From the NCBI RefSeq assembly GCF_002105155.1, contig NW_019028980.1, positions 1,302,001 to 1,366,000 on the forward strand: a stretch of DNA of 64,000 nt, given 5' to 3'. Each line of letters opens with the position of its first letter. Within the stretch, counting starts at the first letter, position 1. The position numbers and the translations under genes were made by a program. This DNA comes from Lobosporangium transversale. Its lineage: Eukaryota; Mortierellomycota; Mortierellomycetes; Mortierellales; Mortierellaceae. Shown here piece by piece: positions 56,131-64,000 of the stretch. A model generated the notes under the pieces. It was not told where the DNA came from, ran no database searches, and saw only the letters and a list, made by a program, of their open reading frames with translations.

Positions 56131-56943
56131 TCAAGCCCCGCGGTCACTGTCGACCCTGTCATCCACATCCTTGCTCTTTTTCTTGATCTTCTCTGCTGTG
56201 TTCTGCCCATTGATACCCACGGTCTTCTTGACAGAATCCAATGACTCCTTCACAAAGTTTGACACCTTGTGTGCGCCAGCCTTTACTCCATCTACTACAG
56301 ACTCCCCTGCGTCTTCGATGCGATCCTCAGCCCGATCGACACGTCCTTTAACAGTTCCAGCGACATTTCCAAGAGCTGCCCCAGCCTCTTCCGCACGGTA
56401 GGCCAACTTCTCAATAATTACCTCACTCTTGCCATTCATATCCTTACCGAGTTTCTGACTAAGCTCTTCTTCAAGCTTCTCAAGCCTTCTATGCAGATCA
56501 TCGTCGGTGATATGATGGTTGCTGCTTGTGTCAACCCTCTTGAGTTTAAGCTTCACTTCCAATTTCTCAATCATCTCACCTAGTTCTCTAGAGGTCTTGT
56601 CCTTAACCTCCAACTTTACTCCAATTTTCTCTCCAAGCTTTTCCAACCTCTTGAAGAAGTCATCTGCGATTTGCTTAATCTCGCTGGCGCCATCTAGAGA
56701 TATGGGTTTACAAAGGATTACTTTTCCCATCTTTATTATTATTTCATTTGCAGCAGCCATATAATAAACTTTTGGGGTATATAATACCTTTGTCATTTTC
56801 GACAATAATTTCAATAGTCTCTTTCTGAAATTCCAACAAGTCCTTTGGAATGGGTTCACGATCAGCTTTGACTTCAGCCTCGCTTTCCGTGGCATTTTCT
56901 GGAGCCCATCCTGGGGCACTCTTGATAGGATCCTTACGGAAAA

Positions 56944-56979
<36 letters not shown>

Positions 56980-57344
56980 CAGTCATTTTCTATTTAAAAC
57001 ACATGCATGATGTCACACATTCGGACAAAAGAGGATTGTAAACATTGCGCTTGCGTTAGAATATTCAATAAAGAGCCTCCTGGAGCGATGGTACCTACTT
57101 TGTGGAGTGCTAAGTAAGCGATATGATCAAATAGAAGTGAGAGCGAGATAAAAGAAAAAGAAAAAGTTTATTAGATTTTTATTAAATGTCATGAAGCATT
57201 TTTTTCCTTCAAAGATCGTAAATTAAGTCCTTACCTTGAAAAGGCTCTATGCCACTGAGGCGTGGCTGCTGTAATAGGTGTAGCTCGATGATGGGGCTGA
57301 ACAAGGCGGAGAGAACGCGCTGCGGCGATACGTAAAAGGGACAT
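56131..57344 (-). CDS. Predicted mitochondrial protein with LEA-like amphipathic tail, 267 aa
   Basis: Proposed exons are 57344-57235, 56918-56788 and 56693-56131 (110+131+563 nt, 268 codons). Donors GTAAGG and GTATTA are clear, as is the last acceptor (CTCTAG). The acceptor at 56919 was chosen because it alone keeps the phase; the more obvious AAAG after the T-run at about 56949 would give a stop. The N-terminus MSLLRIAAARSLRLVQPHH is Arg-rich without acids, a good mitochondrial presequence. Next comes APGWAPENATESEAEVKADR, a phrase found in small fungal mitochondrial proteins. The rest is charged helix (DDFFKRLEKLGEKIGVKLEV) and repeated AEEAGAALGNVAGTVKGRVD and GVKAGAHKVSNFVKES, which resemble group-3 LEA or apolipoprotein-like 11-mers. 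A role in membrane or stress protection is inferred from this. Confidence 0.65.
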
Positions 57345-58665
57345 CACTGTGAGTACAAAGGAATACGCGAGATAATAAAGATAACAATAGATGCAGATTT
57401 GATACGTGAACTGAGTGAATATATACGCGTGTTATGTGCTGTGTGTTGTGTGTTGTGTAAACGAGAAGACGTGAAGGGACTTTTGACTGTAAGAGAAAGA
57501 AAAAAGTGTGAGAAATAGTGTTTGCAGAGAAAGACAAAGAACACCTTTGGTGGCTCAGCACCAACAATTCGCTTTATCCGATCCAAATCACGAGATTGAC
57601 CAGAACGTTCGCCCAAAGGCAGTAAGAGTAAGAAATTATGAGCTGAAGCGCAAGCTATCACTGATCCTATCCTGTCTATTAGATAGTTCAGTAGTTCTAG
57701 GTGTCTACTTATTCAAAGAAAGACTACCCAAGTAGACTTGGCATGACGATTAAAAAGATTATTTCTCCGCAACTAAAGGTTGCCTAACGTACATGTACTT
57801 GATATGCCTGACTTTTGGCTCTCAAACCACGGTGATCTCACTCATTGATTCTTTGTACTGGTGGCTTTGGGAATTGGCCCGAGCACTCGTTTACAACCAT
57901 GTGAGTGAATATTTTATTTTATGTATGATAGCTGGAATGTCAAAAGCGGAGTGTGGATACACATTTACCCTGTAGCCTTATTGGCCGTTCAGCCCCTTCT
58001 CTCACTTGACCACTCATAACTATGAACAAGAGAAACAGCACTTTTTCAGCTACTTACATTTTACGCACTTGTCTCAATAGTGTTTTTTTAGTCTTAAAAA
58101 GTTCTGAAGTTCTAATGATTGAAGACTGAGTAAGTTGCTTCAGGTCAATTGCAATAGGACAGATTGCAACAACAGATCTACGATGATTCTGTGAGGGACA
58201 CCAACGTCATTTGACGAAAAGACAAATAAACCAAACTGAGTGAGTCTCTGCCAATCAATGCAATAAGAACATGTAAATGTACATGTACTACAGCTTTAGC
58301 TTTTTTGTGTGTGATCTGTTCCCTCAAGACCAGGTACACCTTCGTATAAAACGCACAGGCTACCCCAGCTCTTTATTTACTTTTCTTCATCCACCGATCC
58401 ATCTCATCGCCTTTCCTCCACTCCTCTTCTCTCTTCCTTCTTCCTTCTTCCCTCTTCCCTCTTCCCTCTTCCCTCTTCCCTCTTCCCTCTTCCCTCTTCC
58501 CTCTTCCCTCTTTCCTCTTTCCTCTTTTCTCTCTCCTCTCCTCTCTCTTCTCTTCTCTCTTTCCCCTCCTCGATAGCTCGTTCCGGGCTTAATCTGAATA
58601 TCCTTCTTTCCTGTTTGATTCAACACCTGTTTGATTCACGGAGTCTCCACTTTCATTTAACAGCC
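57345..58665. promoter_or_regulatory. Divergent region between LEA-like gene and amino acid transporter
   Basis: 1.3 kb between two divergent starts. No gene was recognised. A pyrimidine-rich stretch (58380-58570) with heptamer repeats lies 100-280 bp before the transporter ATG. The short frames near 57508 and 57793 have no recognisable content. Confidence 0.45.
58433..58520 (+). repeat. CTCTTCC heptamer repeat upstream of the transporter gene
   Basis: About ten tandem copies of a 7-bp all-pyrimidine unit, inside a longer C/T-only strand. Such polypurine-polypyrimidine mirror tracts can form triplex DNA; a promoter function is inferred from position only. Confidence 0.8.
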
Positions 58666-60051
58666 ATGAAAAAGCATGAAGTCTCAGATTCCGAGGTGGC
58701 GAGCATCAGAAGCGACAAAGAATCAATTGAAATCGATCTCCTGGCTGAGAGGCCTGAACAGGGATCCAACATCCTCGCCTACGCTAATGTTGTCTGCGTT
58801 GTCGCAGGTAAACATCATCTGTCCAAAAATGCACAGCTACTTCAGCTTGTGCAATATCATATTTCTAAAACATAGTATTTGTTCATTCGTTTCATTTCAG
58901 GCACTGGGATTCTTGGTCTTCCTTATGCTCTAAAGATGGGTGGCTGGATTGGTGTTGGTGTTTTGTTGCTCACCACGATTATGTCCATTTACACCGCTAT
59001 GCTTCTCATGAAGTGCCTCTACTATAATGGCAAGTACCGTCTTCACTCGTATCAGGAGATCGGACGTCACGCCTTCGGTCGTCCTGGTCTCATTGCCGTC
59101 TGGTTCTTCCATACCTCAATCGTCCTTGGCGGTCCTATTATGTACCTCATCTTAGCCGGTACAGAGATGAAGGGACTCGTCACTAGCACTGATATCAGCG
59201 TTAAAGCTTGGATCTGGATTTGTGCTGGCATTATTGCTGTTCCCTTCGTAGCCTTGAAGACTTTGAAGGAGGTTGCTATCATGTCTATCTTTGGAGTCCT
59301 TGCTACTGTTGTTCTTGTCGCTATTGCTGTTCGTGGTTCGGTTATGGATCTCAGCAACCCTGAATATGCTGATGTTAGGCATGATACCGTTGTTCCTATA
59401 AATCTACCTACTACTATTGCCTCGATCTCGATCTGCTATGGAGGCAATGTCGTCTACATGCACGTTGAGGAGGCTATGCGCTATCCTAAGAGCTGGAACC
59501 GCGTTGTTGCTGCTGCTTTGTCCACTTGTGCAATCTTCTACCTTGCTACTGCCATCCCTGGCTACCTCACCTATGGTCACAAGGTCGAGTCACCCATCCT
59601 GGGCAACTTGCCTCGGGATACCACTACTAAGATCGGTATTGTGGTCATCATTATCCACGTTATTCTTGCTGCTCCTATTCTTCTGACCTCCTTTGCTCTT
59701 GAGTTTGAGCGTCTTGTCGACGTCACTGTCGCACGTCGTGGTAAGATCATGGAGCGCGTCTACCGCACTGTAATTCGGTTGACGATCATCGGTGTCTGTG
59801 GTGCTATCGCTTGCACTGTTCCTTACTTTGGCAACTTTTTGTCACTCTTGGGTGCTCTCGGCAACTGTACCTTGATCTTTGTTCTTCCCATTATCTGCTA
59901 CTTCAAGCTGATTGGGTGGAGACACTTCAAATGGTATGAGTTGGCTTGGTGCGCTTTCATTGTTCTCGTCGGTATCATCAGCGCCATCATCGGCTCCATC
60001 GATGCCATCAAGGCTATTCATATTTCTTTCGTAAACGATAGAGTCAATTAG
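58666..60051 (+). CDS. Amino acid transporter, AAAP family (AVT-like), 430 aa
   Basis: Two exons join in phase 1: 58666-58807 and 58901-60051 (431 codons), donor GTAAAC, acceptor TTCAG. The short cytosolic N-terminus (MKKHEVSDSEVASIRSDKE) is followed by SNILAYANVVCVVAGTGILG, the family's first membrane helix, with the GTGILGLPYAL signature split by the intron. About ten to eleven membrane helices can be counted, for example GVGVLLLTTIMSIYTAMLL, AWIWICAGIIAVPFVAL and FIVLVGIISAIIGSI. The conserved SISICYGGNVVYMHVEEAMR segment is typical of vacuolar/plasma-membrane AVT proteins, which exchange neutral amino acids with protons. Substrate and membrane cannot be read from sequence. Length is normal and there is no lesion. 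Codon use is C/T-ending rich, suggesting good expression. Confidence 0.92.
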
Positions 60052-61088
60052 AAAGTTCCAAAAAAAAAAAAAAAAAAAAAAGAGTACTTTTTGTTCCGAT
60101 TCCCTTTCATCTTCCTGTAAAATATCTCGAACAACTTTTTTGTACCATAGCTCTGATAAAGATCTAGTAGTCTATTATTTCTTTTTTGGCTTTTATTACA
60201 TATTCCAAAAACATGTAATGGTGTCCCATTGTCCATTATGGCAATTAGCGCAGCACTGCAGCTGTTAGACTAACGACTATTTTGTCAGATGCAGCGTTTC
60301 TGACGCTAAGCTGTGCTGTCTTTTAAAAATCCATCGCATTTCCCTGTCAGCATCACAACAACAGGTTTCCGCACATTTTAATACTATAAAATCGGTTGTC
60401 TCTATTAAAATAACACCCCTTCGGCGGGGAAAATTGCTATTCTCGCCGGAATTTCTCGTGAATACACGGTATATTGAAGCTTTTTTGACTGTAAAAGATT
60501 GCTTAAGGGCATTATGCGTATGTGGCGATCCACAATCCAAAAAGATTATACGCGCGAGGAATCTTTTTTTTTTTTTTTTTAGCACCGCCACAAAGGCAAA
60601 AGAACATGGGCTGAGCAATTTGTTTGTTGCTTATGCAATAAAATAAAAGTACTTGATTTTTTAATCTGCTCTCTCCAGCGCGATAAGTTTACTCCATCTC
60701 GTTTGGTCAGTGATTCTTACATTTTCTATTCAAAAAGTGGTTAAATTGTTTTGGTGGCTGATTTTGATATTTCACTACCCGCAACGAGCTTGTAACAAGG
60801 GGAAATAATTGGCTCTCAATACATTCAAGCTTATTCAAAAAATATAAGAATCGCCGACCAAATGGGTTGGACAAACTGCAACTTGCATAGTAGTTGTAGG
60901 TCCGGAATTCAGTACTTGTATGAAAGTATCTTTTTTAGGATATTTTCGTTTAGTGCATACTTTACCATGTAGCTATAAATGATGGCTTTCTTTCTGTATC
61001 CTTATCATTTCTCTTTTTTCTTAAAAAACTCCTCAATACCACTCCACTATATTTCAAACCAATAAGAGATCGGTCTATTCTGGATATA
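60052..61088. other. Intergenic region with no recognisable gene
   Basis: 1 kb between two same-strand genes: A-run directly after the transporter stop (60060-60081), T-run near 60565-60580. The part from 60960 is A/T-rich and probably the promoter of the next gene. No RNA gene was recognised. Confidence 0.5.
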
Positions 61089-63956
61089 ATGCAAGAAAAA
61101 AACACTCTGGCCCCTGCCATCATCACACAGGATCACATCCATGCTATAGTGTCGCAGCCCTACGAACTGAATGAGTTTCCTATTCCGCACTTGTTCATCG
61201 TCTTGCCTCAAAGGACTCATTCTCAAAGCGCTACTGCTGATCAACCCCTACTAAGTCGTCAGTTTCGATTGTTCTTCTTGTGCGAATGCGGACGACATAC
61301 ATCTACCAATCCCATTATCGAAAAAGAAACTACGAACGGAATGATAACAACGATTCAACATGAGATCCACCTTGCAAAGCATAAAGGATATAGTATTATT
61401 AAGCCCAGTGAGTTTTTTGAACGATATGGAAGATACGCCTTGGCGATAATGGAGATGATCAAGCAGGGGTTCTCGGCCGATGGAATGACAATACGGCCAT
61501 TATCACAGAGTCAAAATCAGCTAACAAGAGAAATCAGTTCTTTGGAGAGTGGTCTTGATCTTGCCAAGAATAGCTTCAGTTCTCTTGTTGATGAGACTAT
61601 CAACTTTATTCACAATCAACAAATAACGACCAATCTCAATAGCAAATGGGGTTACAGTGACTGCAGTAATGGGATTGATGTTGACAATAGCGATGATGAT
61701 ACGGCCTTTCTTACAATCAAAAGTAGAAACAAAAGCAAAAGCAGTCTGGAAAAATTAACCAAAACACCACTGCTGGAGGGCGCTGATTTACGCCAACTTG
61801 AGTCGTATCTCTCTATCGAGGATGATGAATGCACGCCTGGCAACTTGTATCGGATGACCATCCAAGATGGTAAAAAGACTAGATGGGTCTGTATTGACCA
61901 TCTTCGTGCGAGCTTTAGACCTGCGGCGGAACATGAGCTTTTGAACATGATCGAGCGGTGTAATAAAAGATTGTATCAAGGAGAGCGGTCCCAGCTAATG
62001 GTAGTACTTATGAACAGGACTCAGGCTGAACAGCTGTACGATGTGCTGAAAAAGACGCAGATCGTGCAACAGTTAAATATTGTCCTGGCTTGGGACGTAT
62101 CATGGAGGGATATCCGGAAGTTGGCTTCAGCAGTTACCGAGAGCAATGTCGTCCATTTCTCGATGGCTGGTCACCTGTTCACAAGAACTGGATCTCTACT
62201 CGATATTCTCAACCGGTTCCGTCGGTTCAACCCGGTCGTGCAGCTTCTTTTCAAAAATCAAACGGTCCAGTCTTTACACTTGGATGGGTTTCAGGATTTT
62301 TTTGCCCATGTCTCAGCAAAGTCGCCACAACGATATTTTCGCCATTCAGCAGAATTGGCCCCTCAACTACGCTCCCTTACACTACGCTTTCTATTCAATG
62401 TCGCGGATAGGACCCATGTATCAATCATGACGCGAATACTGAGGGCCTGTCCTTCTCTTGCAAGGCTTACGCTTTGGTGCGATCAACTGTGCCCTACGCT
62501 TGACTTTATCATGAGCCAGATTGGCAACAACAACCAAGATAATCACAGTTTTGTTACATCAACAGCAGCATTAAATCAACTCAAGCTCGTTACAGAAAAC
62601 TTTACGATGGTCTTCAGGCTCTTTCAAGGTGCTATTCAAGAAGGTACTATGAGAGCAATTGCACCTTTTATTAAGATCGTCTCACAAGAACAAGCACTGT
62701 TACAACGGCGGACACTTGTCACCAAACTCATCCTTAACCACGAGCGAGATACCCCAGTCATGGACGAACAATCGTGGACCCGGTTTTTACTCTTGAGCCC
62801 CAAGTTGTCTGAGATTGAGATCTGCTGTCACGATAATCATCTTCCTATATATATTGATATGATTACTTCTGTCAGAGTGAAAATCATCTCCCAAAACGAA
62901 GGCACCTTCGCGCTACACCGACTCCAATTCAACTTACACATGACAACGTTAGTCTCACTATCCTTTCCATTAAGCCTATATTGTCCTAAGTCCGTTGACA
63001 CCCCATTGCCTAGAATCTCAGTAAACAGTCTGGATACCAGCGAGTTCTCTGGTCCGAGTCCCCCTTCCAGTGCCTTATCCCAAGTTTTGCGAGAATATGG
63101 CTCAGTTATTAGAGACTTGCTAGTAGATGACAAGTTCACATATGATCATGCCATGCTCCTAGATGAAGTGACCAAGGATCGGGGTTCAAAACTTCGCACA
63201 TTGACATGCATACGATCAGTAGGAAAAGACAACAGCAGTGACAGTTATGAATGGATAGAACGGGTTCTGGAACGTTCAACTGAACTAGAAAGATTCACTC
63301 TTGAGTTTTATAAGCTTCATGAGGCTAATCAAAAAGGACTGATGGAGAGATTATTACTTCGGGTAGGCAAACGAGTGCACAAATTGGTTCTAGGCTCCAC
63401 TTTCCCTGAGGAATGGCTTCCTAAGGTCGCTCGAGCCGCTCCAACACGGTATGAATTGCCTTTACTGGACTCACTATCAATTTGTGCTCATGGGCTGCAA
63501 GAGCCGCCACAGAATATTGTCGAATGGATCGCCAATATAGTCTCAAAGCCATCTACGGTCATCCCGGGCACAAATTCAGGACAACAACAGCAGCGGTTTT
63601 CGAGATCCGTCGAGCCTACAATTCCCTATACAACAACAGCGAGAACCTGGACGGCATTAGAACGGATCTGGATAGGAGGTATCCACTTCCGACCTCAGCA
63701 ATGGGAGGTTATTCTTAAAGCTATAGACTTTTCATCACTACAAGACTTGGGTTTCTATGAGACCAATTTTGATTTGGTCCAACTCCAGTTACTGATTAAT
63801 CTTATTCCGGAGCCAGGGACTTCACCCTCTCCACTGCACTGGCTGCGGCTCGGTGGGACGATATTCGATGGCAACTGGGAGGGTGGTGGCGTTCAAATTC
63901 CTTCCGAAATGATGACAACGCTTCAAAGAAAAGCATCTCTCATCAGGCTCTCTTAA
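61089..63956 (+). CDS. Large leucine-rich-repeat-like protein of a Mortierella-type family, 955 aa
   Basis: A single uninterrupted frame from ATG 61089 to TAA 63954-63956, unlike its intron-bearing neighbours. The N-terminal 150 residues contain RLFFLCECGRHT and HEIHLAKHKGYSIIKPSEFFERYGRYALAIMEMIK, a region I associate with a large family in Mortierella genomes. A central part has irregular leucine repeats of F-box/LRR style (VQSLHLDGFQDFF, LRSLTLRFL, LARLTLWCDQL, LSEIEICCHDN, WTALERIWIGG, LHWLRLGG) up to the end. No signal peptide, membrane helix or catalytic motif is evident. LRR-like arrays usually bind proteins; the role is unknown. The intact frame and single-exon form are consistent with a recently expanded family. 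Confidence 0.75.
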   Translation: MQEKNTLAPAIITQDHIHAIVSQPYELNEFPIPHLFIVLPQRTHSQSATADQPLLSRQFRLFFLCECGRHTSTNPIIEKETTNGMITTIQHEIHLAKHKGYSIIKPSEFFERYGRYALAIMEMIKQGFSADGMTIRPLSQSQNQLTREISSLESGLDLAKNSFSSLVDETINFIHNQQITTNLNSKWGYSDCSNGIDVDNSDDDTAFLTIKSRNKSKSSLEKLTKTPLLEGADLRQLESYLSIEDDECTPGNLYRMTIQDGKKTRWVCIDHLRASFRPAAEHELLNMIERCNKRLYQGERSQLMVVLMNRTQAEQLYDVLKKTQIVQQLNIVLAWDVSWRDIRKLASAVTESNVVHFSMAGHLFTRTGSLLDILNRFRRFNPVVQLLFKNQTVQSLHLDGFQDFFAHVSAKSPQRYFRHSAELAPQLRSLTLRFLFNVADRTHVSIMTRILRACPSLARLTLWCDQLCPTLDFIMSQIGNNNQDNHSFVTSTAALNQLKLVTENFTMVFRLFQGAIQEGTMRAIAPFIKIVSQEQALLQRRTLVTKLILNHERDTPVMDEQSWTRFLLLSPKLSEIEICCHDNHLPIYIDMITSVRVKIISQNEGTFALHRLQFNLHMTTLVSLSFPLSLYCPKSVDTPLPRISVNSLDTSEFSGPSPPSSALSQVLREYGSVIRDLLVDDKFTYDHAMLLDEVTKDRGSKLRTLTCIRSVGKDNSSDSYEWIERVLERSTELERFTLEFYKLHEANQKGLMERLLLRVGKRVHKLVLGSTFPEEWLPKVARAAPTRYELPLLDSLSICAHGLQEPPQNIVEWIANIVSKPSTVIPGTNSGQQQQRFSRSVEPTIPYTTTARTWTALERIWIGGIHFRPQQWEVILKAIDFSSLQDLGFYETNFDLVQLQLLINLIPEPGTSPSPLHWLRLGGTIFDGNWEGGGVQIPSEMMTTLQRKASLIRLS

Positions 63957-64000
63957 TATAGTTACTCTTATATATATACTATTGCTATTTCTACCTTCTC

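Noticed and set aside
59067-59382. Minus-strand frames inside the transporter gene
   Set aside because: Antisense shadows of a clear membrane transporter frame.

Overview
The window looks like nuclear DNA of an early-diverging filamentous fungus, most likely Mortierellomycota (Mortierella in the broad sense). This is inferred from intron-rich genes with short GT..AG introns, Crinkler (CRN) effector genes, a 955-residue protein that resembles a family I associate with Mortierellaceae, Gln-rich transcription factors, and very many long poly(A)/poly(T) tracts. No bacterial features were seen (no operons or Shine-Dalgarno sites). Exon joins were worked out by hand from splice dinucleotides and reading-phase agreement. 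|| Layout. 1-11.6 kb is an accessory block. It holds a decayed CRN-type NTPase fragment at the left edge, an intact three-exon CRN gene (1706-4159, minus) and a divergent partner gene. The partner is cut at 5234 by a 5.6-kb hAT-like transposon with 756-bp inverted repeats (5235-10850). A 721-bp TIR element lies directly beside the transposon (10855-11575). || 12.5-38.7 kb is a housekeeping block: a GNAT acetyltransferase (12520-14601, plus), a 1424-residue Gln-rich C2H2 GLI-like transcription factor (15197-19664, minus), a 10-kb stretch without recognisable genes, a p24/TMED10-Erv25 cargo receptor (29721-30924, minus), a TPR protein (31426-33737, minus) head-to-head with the mitoribosomal protein mS41 (33980-34592, plus), and a CENP-B/Tc5-type HTH protein ending in polyQ (35920-38741, minus). 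|| 38.7-56 kb is a second accessory block. It holds 5 kb without recognisable genes, two copies of a 551-bp TIR element (43785 and 54593), and a broken second CRN gene (44621-47374). That gene shares its promoter, first exon and start of intron 1 with the first CRN but has a different C-terminal domain. A stub of the same divergent partner follows, then a decayed Ty3/gypsy element with a chromodomain (48422-52996, minus) and a small interrupted ORF (53452-54237). || 56.1-64 kb returns to host genes: a predicted mitochondrial LEA-like protein (56131-57344, minus), an AAAP amino acid transporter (58666-60051, plus) and the 955-residue protein (61089-63956, plus). || The main biological point is the CRN pair. 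The two loci share promoter, divergent partner and the exon coding the N-terminal header, and both interrupt the gene with a phase-1 intron directly after the HVxVxxP-like motif. The C-terminal exons are unrelated. This is what exon shuffling of effector domains through an intron would look like.
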